Of a stretch of DNA of 64,000 nucleotides, positions 36,237 through 43,336 are shown piece by piece. The DNA lies in NCBI GenBank assembly GCA_021496925.1, contig CP053915.1, positions 3,561,501 through 3,625,500 of the forward strand. The letters are read 5' to 3'. The notes under the pieces are model-generated. The model searched no databases, was not told the DNA's origin, and saw only the letters and a list, made by a program, of their open reading frames with translations. The position numbers and the translations under genes are program-made. Numbering within the stretch: the stretch's first letter is position 1; each line of letters starts with the position of its first letter. Origin of the DNA: Acidovorax sp. YS12. GTDB taxonomy: Bacteria; Pseudomonadota; Gammaproteobacteria; Burkholderiales; Burkholderiaceae_C.

Positions 36237-36536
36237 ATGAGCACCACGCCCACTCCTTCCGCAGATCCCCGCACCGGCTGGGATGTTCAGCGCCGCTTCA
36301 TTCGCATCGTGCAGGAGCACGGCAGCGGCATGGTGGAGTTCGAGTTCGCCGTGGGCGAGCCGCAGCTCTACGTCGAGATGGTGATGCCGCGCCGCGAGTT
36401 CGGCGAGTTCTGCGCCATGCAGGGCGTGCAGCCCACGCACGGCGCGCTGCCCGAGCACGACGCGGGCAGCGACGCGCACGAGTGGGACTGGAGCCTGCGC
36501 GCCGCGCGCGAACGGCATTTCCGCCACGAGCCCTGA
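36237..36536 (+). CDS. dmpK: Phenol hydroxylase assembly subunit DmpK
   Basis: A 99-aa protein with the DmpK-family core VQRRFIRIVQEHGSGMVEFE and FAVGEPQLYVEMVMPRREF. DmpK assists assembly or iron loading of the oxygenase and is not needed for catalysis itself. It is the first gene of the dmpKLMNOP hydroxylase operon. The start is problematic: the ATG gives the expected N-terminal length, but it lies only about 12 bases after the -12 element and has no Shine-Dalgarno (CCGGGGC precedes it). The mRNA may therefore be leaderless, or the transcript may start elsewhere. Confidence 0.88.
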   Translation: MSTTPTPSADPRTGWDVQRRFIRIVQEHGSGMVEFEFAVGEPQLYVEMVMPRREFGEFCAMQGVQPTHGALPEHDAGSDAHEWDWSLRAARERHFRHEP

Positions 36537-36574
36537 TTTTTCCCTTTCCACAACGACGACAGGAGACACCCCCC

Positions 36575-37567
36575 ATGCAAATCGACCTGCGCACCGTCAG
36601 CATCACGCCGCTGCGCCAGACCTTCGACAACATCGCCCAGCGCCTGGGCGCGGACAAGCCCGCCTCGCGCTACATCGAGGCGACGATGGACGTGCAGGCG
36701 CAAGCCAACTTCCACTACCGCCCCACCTGGGACCCGGCGCACGAGATGTTCGACGCCACGCGCACCCGCATCGTCATGCAGGACTGGTACGCGCTCAAGG
36801 ACCCGCGCCAGCTTTACTACGGCACCTACGCCCAGGCGCGCGCCCGGCTGCAGGAGACGGCCGAGGCCGACTTCGACTTCGTCGAGAGCCGCGGCCTGGC
36901 CGGGCGCTACGACGACGCGGCGCGCCGCGTGGCGCTGGACTTCTACGTGCCGCTGCGCCACGTGGCCTGGGGCGCGAACATGAACGGCGCCTTCCAGTGC
37001 GCCTACGGCCACGGCACGGCCATCACCCAGCCCTGCCTGTACGCCAGCATGGACCAGCTCGGCATCGCCCAGTACCTCACGCGCCTGGGCCTGCTGCTGG
37101 GCCACCCGGGCGAGCTGGAGGCGGGCAAGCAGGCCTGGCTGGAGGCGCCCGCCTGGCAGCCGCTGCGCCGCTTGGTGGAGGACACCTGGGTGCTCAAGGA
37201 CTGGTTCGAGCTGTTCGTGGCGCAGAACGTGGCGCTGGACGGCATCCTCTCCGGCCTGGCCTACAAGGAGGTGGACGAGGCGCTGTCCGAGCGCGCCGGC
37301 CCCACGGTGTCCATGCTCACGCGCTTCCAGGCCGAATGGGCGCAGGACGCGGCCAAGTGGGTCGATGCCGTCATCAAGACCGCCGCGGCCGAGAGCGCGG
37401 AGAACAAGGCCCTGCTGGGCGAGTGGTACGCGCACTGGCGCGGCCGCGTGCAGGAGGCGCTGGCGCCGGTGGCGCAACTGGCGCTGGGTGATGAAGGCGC
37501 GGCAGCCCTGGCGCGCGCCGTGGCCGCCGTCGATGCCCGCATGCACAAGGCCGGCCTGGCCGTCTGA
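36575..37567 (+). CDS. dmpL: Phenol hydroxylase oxygenase beta subunit DmpL (P1)
   Basis: A 330-aa bacterial multicomponent monooxygenase beta subunit, with an AGGAGA ribosome binding site just upstream. The protein is helical, with YIEATMDVQAQANFHYRPTW near the N-terminus and a conserved LSGLAYKEVDEALSERAGP region. It pairs with DmpN and DmpO as the hexameric hydroxylase that converts phenol to catechol. As expected for the beta subunit it lacks diiron ligands. The length is typical (dmpL about 330). It lies 38 bp after dmpK and 16 bp before dmpM. Confidence 0.93.
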   Translation: MQIDLRTVSITPLRQTFDNIAQRLGADKPASRYIEATMDVQAQANFHYRPTWDPAHEMFDATRTRIVMQDWYALKDPRQLYYGTYAQARARLQETAEADFDFVESRGLAGRYDDAARRVALDFYVPLRHVAWGANMNGAFQCAYGHGTAITQPCLYASMDQLGIAQYLTRLGLLLGHPGELEAGKQAWLEAPAWQPLRRLVEDTWVLKDWFELFVAQNVALDGILSGLAYKEVDEALSERAGPTVSMLTRFQAEWAQDAAKWVDAVIKTAAAESAENKALLGEWYAHWRGRVQEALAPVAQLALGDEGAAALARAVAAVDARMHKAGLAV

Positions 37568-37583
37568 CGAAGGAGCAGCACCT

Positions 37584-37853
37584 ATGTCCAACGTATTCAT
37601 CGCGTTCCAGAAGAACGAGGAAACGCGCGCCATCGTCGATGCCATCGTGGCCGACAACCCGCACGCCGTCGTCCAGCAGCAGCCCGCCATGGTGAAGATC
37701 GACGCGCCCGGCCACATGGTGATCCGCAAGAGCAGCATCGAGCAGGAAATCGGCCGCGACTTCGACCTGCAGGAAATGCAGGTGCACCTCATCACCCTGT
37801 CGGGAAACATCGACGAGACCGACGACGAGTTCCGCCTGGCCTGGAACCAGTAA
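37584..37853 (+). CDS. dmpM: Phenol hydroxylase regulatory/coupling protein DmpM (P2)
   Basis: An 89-aa cofactorless effector of the MmoB/DmpM family, with AAGGAG as ribosome binding site. Recognisable segments are NVFIAFQKNEETRAIVDAIV, a beta strand HMVIRKSSIEQEIGRDFDLQ and LITLSGNIDETDDEF. It binds the hydroxylase and tunes substrate access and oxygen activation at the DmpN diiron centre. The length equals that of the Pseudomonas CF600 protein (about 90). It lies between dmpL and dmpN in the operon. Confidence 0.95.
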   Translation: MSNVFIAFQKNEETRAIVDAIVADNPHAVVQQQPAMVKIDAPGHMVIRKSSIEQEIGRDFDLQEMQVHLITLSGNIDETDDEFRLAWNQ

Positions 37854-37879
37854 CGACCATACCCCCAAGGAGACACGAC

Positions 37880-39427
37880 ATGGATATGAAAGCCGGCAAG
37901 AAGCTGGGCCTGAAGGAACGCTACACGCTGATGACGCGCGACCTGGCCTGGACCCCCACCTACCAGGCCGTGCGGGACGTGTTCCCGTACATGGAGTACG
38001 AGGGCATCAAGATCCACGACTGGGACAAGTTCGAGGACCCGTTCCGCATGACGATGGACTCGTACTGGAAGTACCAGGCCGAGAAGGAGCGCAAGCTCTA
38101 CGCCATCATCGACGCCTTCACGCAGAACAACGGCCACCTGGGCGTGACCGACGCGCGCTACATCAACGCGCTCAAGCTGTTCCTCACCGGCGTGAGCCCG
38201 CTCGAATACATGGCGCACCGGGGCTTCGCCCACGTGGGCCGCCAGTTCCCCGGCGCCGGCCCGCGCGTGGCCTGCCTGATGCAGAGCCTGGACGAGATCC
38301 GCCACGCGCAGACGCAGATCCACAGCCTGTCGAACTACAACAAGCACTACAACGGCTTCGCCAACTGGCGCCACCAGCACGACCGCGTGTGGTACCTCAG
38401 CGTGCCCAAGAGCTTCTTCGACGACGCCTTCACCGCCGGGCCGTTCGAGTTCATGATCGCCATCGGCTTCGCGTTCGAATACGTGCTGACCAACCTGCTG
38501 TTCGTGCCCTTCATCAGCGGCGCGGCCTACAACGGCGACATGGGCGCCATGGCCTTCGGCTTCTCGGCGCAGTCCGACGAGTCGCGCCACATGACGCTGG
38601 GGCTGGAGATCATCAAGTTCATCCTGGAGCAGGACCCGGACAACCTGCCCATCGTGCAGGCATGGATCGACAAGTGGTTCTGGCGCGGCTACCGCGTGCT
38701 CACGCTGGTGGCCATGATGATGGACTACATGCTGCCCAAGCGCGTGATGAGCTGGAAGGAGGCCTGGGAGGTCTACGCCGAGCAGAACGGCGGCGCGCTG
38801 TTCGCCGACCTGGCGCGCTACGGCATCAAGGTGCCCAAGGGCTGGGAGCAGGCCTGCAAGGACAAGGACCACATCAGCCACCAAGCGTGGAACACCTTCT
38901 ACACCTACGGCGCGGCGGCCCCGTTCCACACCTGGACGCCGAGCAAGGAGGAGCTGGACTGGCTCTCGGCCAAGTACCCCGACACCTTCGACAAGTACTA
39001 CCGCCCGGTGTGGGAGCACTACGCCAAGGAGCACGCCGAGGGCCGGCGCTTCTACAACGGCACGCTGCCCATGCTGTGCCAGACCTGCCAGATCCCGATG
39101 CTCTTCACCGAGCCCGACGACCCGATGAAGATCGCCTACCGCGAAAGCGAGTACCAGGGCATGAAGTACCACTTCTGCTCCGACGGCTGCAAGCACATCT
39201 TCGACAACGAGCCCGAGAAGTACACCCAGAGCTGGCTGCCCGTGCACCAGATCTACCAGGGCAACTGCTTCCCCGAGGGCGCCGACCCGTCCCAGCCCGG
39301 CTTCGATCCGCTGATGGAAGTGCTGCGCTGGTACCGCCTGGAGTTCGGGCGCGACAACCTGGACTTCGCCGAATCGCAGGACAAGAAGAACTTCGCCGAA
39401 TGGCGCGCGCAAGCCACCGGCAACTGA
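37880..39427 (+). CDS. dmpN: Phenol hydroxylase oxygenase alpha subunit DmpN (diiron)
   Basis: A 515-aa catalytic subunit of the bacterial multicomponent monooxygenase family. All six diiron ligands are present with family spacing: Glu109 (LEYMAH), Glu139 and His142 (DEIRH), Glu200 (FEYVL), and Glu234 and His237 (DESRH). The C-terminal YHS-type zinc module (about 399-450) has LCQTCQIPM and HFCSDGCKHIF. It hydroxylates phenol to catechol with O2 and electrons from DmpP. The ribosome binding site AAGGAGA is at 37866. Length and motifs are as in CF600 DmpN, so the enzyme should be active. Confidence 0.97.
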   Translation: MDMKAGKKLGLKERYTLMTRDLAWTPTYQAVRDVFPYMEYEGIKIHDWDKFEDPFRMTMDSYWKYQAEKERKLYAIIDAFTQNNGHLGVTDARYINALKLFLTGVSPLEYMAHRGFAHVGRQFPGAGPRVACLMQSLDEIRHAQTQIHSLSNYNKHYNGFANWRHQHDRVWYLSVPKSFFDDAFTAGPFEFMIAIGFAFEYVLTNLLFVPFISGAAYNGDMGAMAFGFSAQSDESRHMTLGLEIIKFILEQDPDNLPIVQAWIDKWFWRGYRVLTLVAMMMDYMLPKRVMSWKEAWEVYAEQNGGALFADLARYGIKVPKGWEQACKDKDHISHQAWNTFYTYGAAAPFHTWTPSKEELDWLSAKYPDTFDKYYRPVWEHYAKEHAEGRRFYNGTLPMLCQTCQIPMLFTEPDDPMKIAYRESEYQGMKYHFCSDGCKHIFDNEPEKYTQSWLPVHQIYQGNCFPEGADPSQPGFDPLMEVLRWYRLEFGRDNLDFAESQDKKNFAEWRAQATGN

Positions 39428-39443
39428 ACGAGGAGACCACCCC

Positions 39444-39800
39444 ATGGCCGTCAAATCCGCCGCCCCCTACCACTTCCCGCCGCAGGACACGGTGGACAAG
39501 TTCCCCGCGCCGCTGCTCTACATCGGCTGGGAGGACCACAAGATGTTCTGCGCCCCGTTCTGCGTGCCCATGCCGCCGGCCATGAAGTTCGGCGAGGTGG
39601 TGCAGGGCGCGCTGCCCGGCATGTTCGGCGCGCACCCCGACTTCGCGCACATCGACTGGAACCAGGCAGAGTGGTTCGTCTCGGGCCGGCCCTTCGTGCC
39701 CGACATGGACAAGACCCTGGCCGAGAACGGCCTGGGCCACAAGAGCGCGATCCGCTTCCGCACGCCGGGCCTCACGGGCATCCGGGGTAGTGGGTTCTGA
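39444..39800 (+). CDS. dmpO: Phenol hydroxylase oxygenase gamma subunit DmpO
   Basis: A 118-aa protein with the DmpO-family stretch YIGWEDHKMFCAPFCVPMPP, then FGEVVQGALPGMFGAHPDF. It is the small third subunit of the oxygenase with DmpL and DmpN. GAGGAGA precedes the ATG by about 8 bases. It is followed by an intrinsic terminator and a repeat copy before dmpP, an unusual break inside this operon. Confidence 0.93.
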   Translation: MAVKSAAPYHFPPQDTVDKFPAPLLYIGWEDHKMFCAPFCVPMPPAMKFGEVVQGALPGMFGAHPDFAHIDWNQAEWFVSGRPFVPDMDKTLAENGLGHKSAIRFRTPGLTGIRGSGF

Positions 39801-39863
39801 AGAGCGAAGCAGCACGCCGGCCCTGTCCTGGCGGGGCTGGCGCGGCGGGTCCGCCCGCCTTGG

Positions 39864-39890
39864 CCCTCCCCCGGCGGGGGAGGGGTTTTT
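39864..39890 (+). terminator. Intrinsic terminator between dmpO and dmpP
   Basis: CCCTCCCCC - GGC - GGGGGAGGG, a perfect 9-bp stem, followed by GTTTTT. It stands 64 bases after the dmpO stop, so it should reduce read-through into the reductase gene. Confidence 0.8.
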
Positions 39891-39892
39891 GA

Positions 39893-39946
39893 ATAAAAAC
39901 CGCCGCAAACCCTTGTACAGCAAGCGCAAGCAGCTATTGTTTTTGA
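39893..39946 (+). repeat. Dispersed 3'-end repeat copy
   Basis: AAACCCTTGTACAG then CAAGCGCAAGCAGCTATTGT, directly downstream of the terminator at 39864; it completes the 160-bp gap before dmpP. Confidence 0.55.
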
Positions 39947-39962
39947 AAGCATCGAGAGCGCC

Positions 39963-41033
39963 ATGAGCTACCAGCTCACCATAGAACCCCTGGGCCAGGT
40001 GGTCGACGTCGAGGAAGGCCAGACCCTGCTGGACGCCGCGCTGCGCGCCGGCATCTACCTGCCCCACGCCTGCTGCCACGGCCTGTGCGGCACCTGCAAG
40101 GTGCAGGTGACCGACGGCGAGATCGACCACGGCGAGGCCAGCGGCTTCGCGCTGATGGACTACGAGCGCGACGAGGGCCAGTGCCTGGCCTGCTGCGCCA
40201 CGCTGGTGTCCGACAGCGTGGTGATCGAGGCCGAGATCGACGAGGAGCCCGACGCGCGCAACCTGCCGGTGCGGGACTTTGCCGGCACCGTCTCGCGCAT
40301 CGAAAGCCTCACGCCCACCATCAAGGGCGTGTGGATCGAGCTCGACGCGCCCATCGACTTCCAGGCCGGGCAGTACGTCACTCTGCACATCCCCGGCGAG
40401 AGCCAGCCGCGCGCCTTCTCCATCGCCAGCAGCCCGGCGCAGTCGGGCGAGATCGAGCTGAACATCCGCCTCGTGCCCGGCGGCAAGGGCACGGGCTGGG
40501 TGCACCAGCACCTGAAGGCGGGCGAGCGCGTGCGCGTCAGCGGCCCCTACGGGCGCTTCTTCGTGCGCGCCTCGGCGCACCACGGCGAGGCGCTGGGCTA
40601 CCTGTTCCTGGCGGGCGGCTCCGGCCTGTCGAGCCCGCGCTCGATGGTGCTGGACCTGCTGGCCCAGGGGGGCGACGCGCCCATCACCCTGGTCAACGGC
40701 GCGCGCGGCCAGGACGAGCTGTACCACCATGACGAGTTCCTGCGCCTCGCCGAGGAGCACCCGCGCTTCACCTACGTCGCCGCGCTCTCGGGCGAGCCCG
40801 AGGACAGCGGCTGGCAGGGCGCGCGCGGCTTCGTGCACGAGGCCGCCAAGGCGCATTTCAACAACGACTTCCGCGGCCGCAAGGCCTACCTGTGCGGCCC
40901 GCCGCTGATGATTGACGCCTGCATCACCACGCTGATGCAGGGCCGCCTGTTCGAGCGCGACATCTACACCGAGAAGTTCATCTCGGCCGCCGACGCGCAG
41001 CAGGTGCGCAGCCCGCTGTTCAAGAAGATCTGA
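39963..41033 (+). CDS. dmpP: Phenol hydroxylase reductase DmpP (P5)
   Basis: A 356-aa iron-sulfur flavoprotein. The N-terminal plant-type 2Fe-2S domain has Cys37, Cys42 and Cys45 (CCHGLCGTC) and a fourth Cys near 77 (GQCLACCATL). The FAD domain carries RAFSIASSP and the NAD domain LAGGSGLSSPRSMVLDLL, then YLCGPPLMIDAC. It passes electrons from NADH through FAD and 2Fe-2S to the DmpN diiron site. It is separated from dmpO by a terminator and a repeat and has only a weak ribosome binding site (AGAGCGCC). It is convergent with the LysR gene 18 bp downstream. Confidence 0.96.
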   Translation: MSYQLTIEPLGQVVDVEEGQTLLDAALRAGIYLPHACCHGLCGTCKVQVTDGEIDHGEASGFALMDYERDEGQCLACCATLVSDSVVIEAEIDEEPDARNLPVRDFAGTVSRIESLTPTIKGVWIELDAPIDFQAGQYVTLHIPGESQPRAFSIASSPAQSGEIELNIRLVPGGKGTGWVHQHLKAGERVRVSGPYGRFFVRASAHHGEALGYLFLAGGSGLSSPRSMVLDLLAQGGDAPITLVNGARGQDELYHHDEFLRLAEEHPRFTYVAALSGEPEDSGWQGARGFVHEAAKAHFNNDFRGRKAYLCGPPLMIDACITTLMQGRLFERDIYTEKFISAADAQQVRSPLFKKI

Positions 41034-41051
41034 GCCATGCGCGCCGCCGGG

Positions 41052-41930
41052 CTAGAACTCATGCACCACGTCCAGGAAGGCCCTGAGCGTGGGCGAGGCG
41101 TCGCCGCTGCGGTACAGGCAGCTCAGCTCCAGTTCCTTGAGCCGGGCGCTGCGCAGCGGCCGGAACTCCACGCCCGGCAGGCGCAGGCTGGCCGCCGACT
41201 GCGTGGTGATCGCCGCGCCGAAGCCCGCCGAGACCAGGGCCACGGCCGTGACCACGTCCTCCACCTCCTGCTCCACGCGCATGCGCACGCCCTCGGCGCG
41301 GAAGGCGTCGGCCACCTCCTGCGCCAGCCCGCGCAGCGGCACGTTGGGGTAGAGGATCAGCGGCACGCCGTCCAGGTCCTGCAGGCGGATGGCCGGGCGC
41401 GCCGCCAGCGCGTGCGACGCCGCGATGGCCACCACCAGCGGCTCGCGCAGCACCGTCTCGACGGTGATGCCGTCCTCCTCGGGCACCAGGCGGTTGAAGC
41501 CCACGGTGATGCGGCGCTCGCGCAGCGCCTGCAGCTGCGCGTCCTTGGTCAGGTTGTGCAGCACGATCTTCACCTCGGGCCGCGCCTGGTGGAAGCGCGC
41601 CAGGATGCGTGGAATCACGTCCAGCACGCCCGAGCCGAACAGCCCCACGTCGAGCCGCCCGATCAGCCCCTGGCCGGCCAGGCGCGTGCGCTCGGCCGCC
41701 TGCTGCGCCAGCGCGAGCAGGTTGGGCGCCTCCTCCAGCAGCGTGCGGCCGGCCTCGGTCAGCGTCACGCCCTTGGGCGTGCGCACGAACAGCGGCACGC
41801 CGATCTTTTCCTCCAGCGCCTGGATGTGCCGCGTCAGCGGCGGCTGCGACAGGTGCAGCCGGGCCGCAGCGCGGCCGATGTGGCCCTCTTCGGCCACGGC
41901 GAGGAAGTGGCGCATGTCACGCAGGTCCAT
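41052..41930 (-). CDS. aphT: LysR-type regulator, AphT-like
   Basis: A 292-aa LysR-type regulator. The N-terminal winged helix (1-60) is MDLRDMRHFLAVAEEGHIGR and LHLSQPPLTRHIQALEEKIG; the C-terminal periplasmic-binding-like effector domain (about 90-290) belongs to the CatR/BenM/AphT group. The start at 41930 was chosen over a longer frame because the LTTR N-terminus is strongly conserved. It lies between the hydroxylase genes and the meta-cleavage genes, divergent from 42057, with GTATCGGA/GTATTGGA direct repeats in the gap. By analogy with C. testosteroni it probably controls the lower pathway. The inducer is unknown (phenol or a ring-cleavage product). Confidence 0.88.
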   Translation of the reverse strand: MDLRDMRHFLAVAEEGHIGRAAARLHLSQPPLTRHIQALEEKIGVPLFVRTPKGVTLTEAGRTLLEEAPNLLALAQQAAERTRLAGQGLIGRLDVGLFGSGVLDVIPRILARFHQARPEVKIVLHNLTKDAQLQALRERRITVGFNRLVPEEDGITVETVLREPLVVAIAASHALAARPAIRLQDLDGVPLILYPNVPLRGLAQEVADAFRAEGVRMRVEQEVEDVVTAVALVSAGFGAAITTQSAASLRLPGVEFRPLRSARLKELELSCLYRSGDASPTLRAFLDVVHEF

Positions 41931-41967
41931 GGAGGTCTTTCCGGCAGGAAGTGTGAATACGGAAATG

Positions 41968-42022
41968 GTATCGGATCGCCGGAAAAATGGTATTGGACGG
42001 TATCGGGTTGCCTCCCTATCGT
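41968..42022 (+). promoter_or_regulatory. Promoter with LysR-type direct repeats (copy 1)
   Basis: GTATCGGA (41968), GTATTGGA (41990) and GTATCGGG (42000) are direct repeats at 22 and 10 bp. TTGGAC (41993-41998), an 18-bp gap and TATCGT (42017-42022) form a sigma70-like promoter towards the gene at 42057. The segment is nearly duplicated at 42862-42916. It probably binds AphT. Confidence 0.65.
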
Positions 42023-42056
42023 TGCGCGCATTTCCCATCCGAAGCGGAGGCCGCCC

Positions 42057-42656
42057 TTGTCACACTCTTCCCCGTCCCCCGATTCTCCGCAGGCCGGTGC
42101 GGCCCCGCGCGCCGTCACGGTGCTGATTGCGCGCCGCGTCGCGCCCGGGGCCGTGGCCGGCTTCGAGGCCGCCATGCAGGGCATGCTGGCCGCGGCCAAC
42201 GGCTTCGCCGGGCACCTCGGCGGGCAACTGGTGCCGCCCGAAGAGGCTGGCGACGGCGCCGAGCCGTTGCTCTACCACGTCGTCTTCGCCTTCGACAGCG
42301 AGGCCCACCTGGCCGCCTGGCAGTCCTCGCCCGAGCGCGCGCACTGGCTGGCGCAGGTGGCGCCGCACACCGTGGGCGTGCAGCAACTACGCCGCGTCAG
42401 CGGGCTCGACTACTGGTTCGCCCGGCCCGGCGCCACCACCCGCACCGCGCCGCCGCGCTGGAAGGTGGCGGTGGTCACGTGGCTGGGCATCTTCCCCACC
42501 GTGCTGCTGCTGTTCCTGACCGTGGCGCCGCTGCTGGAGCACTGGCTGCTGGTGCCGCGCGTCATGGTCATCACCGCGCTGGTGGTGCTGCTCATGACCT
42601 GGGTGGTCGCGCCGCGCCTGACGCGCTGGCTCGATCCCTGGCTGCACGCGAAGTGA
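42057..42656 (+). CDS. Membrane-anchored antibiotic-biosynthesis-monooxygenase (ABM) domain protein
   Basis: 199 aa, starting at a TTG with a good GCGGAGG ribosome binding site 6 bases upstream. The N-terminal ABM-like ferredoxin-fold domain (about 20-115) includes VTVLIARRVAPGAVAGFEAA and the HLAAWQSSPERAHWL helix; two membrane helices follow (WKVAVVTWLGIFPTVLLLFL and MVITALVVLLMTWVVAP). Similar ABM-membrane proteins are found as uncharacterised genes; enzymatic activity is not established. It is the first gene behind the promoter at 41968 and lies between aphT and the meta-cleavage genes, suggesting co-induction with the pathway. Confidence 0.75.
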   Translation: MSHSSPSPDSPQAGAAPRAVTVLIARRVAPGAVAGFEAAMQGMLAAANGFAGHLGGQLVPPEEAGDGAEPLLYHVVFAFDSEAHLAAWQSSPERAHWLAQVAPHTVGVQQLRRVSGLDYWFARPGATTRTAPPRWKVAVVTWLGIFPTVLLLFLTVAPLLEHWLLVPRVMVITALVVLLMTWVVAPRLTRWLDPWLHAK

Positions 42657-42662
42657 TGCGAC

Positions 42663-42784
42663 ACCCCCCTGAGCGGCTGCGCCGCTTCCCCCCGCTCTCG
42701 CCACGCTGCGCGTGGCGGGCAGGGGGACGCCGCCAGCGCGGCGGGGCGGCCCTTGCGCGGCGTCCGCTGGCCTGGGCCGCGCCG
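42663..42784 (+). repeat. GC-rich 120-bp dispersed repeat, copy 1
   Basis: ACCCCCCTGAGCGGCTGCG to CTGGGCCGCGCC, with blocks such as GCGGGGCGGCCCTTGCGCGG shared with 45591-45710. It contains several G/C-rich inverted repeats. It follows the ABM gene directly. The remaining 42785-42861 stretch holds nothing else recognisable. Confidence 0.8.
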
Positions 42785-42861
42785 GTTGCATGGGCTGCGG
42801 GTGGCGGCATGGAGACCACGCGCATGGCCCCTGTGGCATGTGGTTTTTTGATGCTGAAAAA

Positions 42862-42916
42862 GTATTGGAATAGCCGAAAAATGGTATTGGACGGCATTGA
42901 GACGCCGCCCTATCGT
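42862..42916 (+). promoter_or_regulatory. Promoter with LysR-type direct repeats (copy 2) for dmpQ operon
   Basis: GTATTGGA (42862), GTATTGGA (42884) and GCATTGAG (42894) have the same 22- and 10-bp spacing as copy 1. TTGGAC (42887-42892), 18 bp, TATCGT (42911-42916). It drives the ferredoxin/catechol dioxygenase genes and is the likely AphT target. Confidence 0.7.
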
Positions 42917-42974
42917 TACACCCATCACCACAGGCACCCCGCGCGATGAGGGTGCCGTGAAGGAGACAAGTCCC

Positions 42975-43310
42975 ATGCAGAAATTCGATATTTGCATCGA
43001 GAACACCGGCGAGCACTACGCCTGCGCGGACAGCCGTTCCGTGCTCGAAGGCATGGAGGCGCTGGGCAGGAAAGGCATTCCCGTGGGCTGCCGCCAGGGC
43101 GGCTGCGGCGTGTGCAAGGTGCAGGTGCTCGAAGGCCGGTTCGTGCGCCGCGTGATGAGCCGCGCGCACGTCAGCGCCGAGGAGGAGTCCGAGGGCTGCG
43201 TGCTGTCGTGCCGCATCTACCCGAGCAGCGATCTGCGCGTCAACGTCATCGGCGCGATGAAGAAAAACGTATGCCGCCCGGCGGCGGCATCCCTTCCCCC
43301 CAATCCATGA
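42975..43310 (+). CDS. dmpQ: Chloroplast-type 2Fe-2S ferredoxin, DmpQ/XylT-like
   Basis: 111 aa with the four cluster cysteines in VGCRQGGCGVCKVQV and ESEGCVLSCRIYP. AAGGAGA precedes the ATG. XylT/DmpQ proteins reactivate catechol 2,3-dioxygenase by re-reducing its oxidised iron after inactivation by substituted catechols. The dioxygenase gene follows 26 bp later, exactly as in the dmp and aph operons. It is slightly shorter at the N-terminus than plant ferredoxins, as is normal for this group. Confidence 0.92.
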   Translation: MQKFDICIENTGEHYACADSRSVLEGMEALGRKGIPVGCRQGGCGVCKVQVLEGRFVRRVMSRAHVSAEEESEGCVLSCRIYPSSDLRVNVIGAMKKNVCRPAAASLPPNP

Positions 43311-43336
43311 ACCAACCAACGTAAAGGAGACAAATC

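Noticed and set aside
36329..36333. Later in-frame start for dmpK at the internal Met
   Set aside because: It would remove the conserved N-terminal strand VQRRFIRIV found in DmpK proteins; the ATG at 36237 fits length and alignment better despite the missing leader.
36368..39454. Open frame of over 1000 codons on the minus strand across dmpL-dmpN
   Set aside because: It lies antisense to genes with clear catalytic motifs and has an Arg/His/Val/Gly-rich composition typical of the shadow frame in high-GC DNA.
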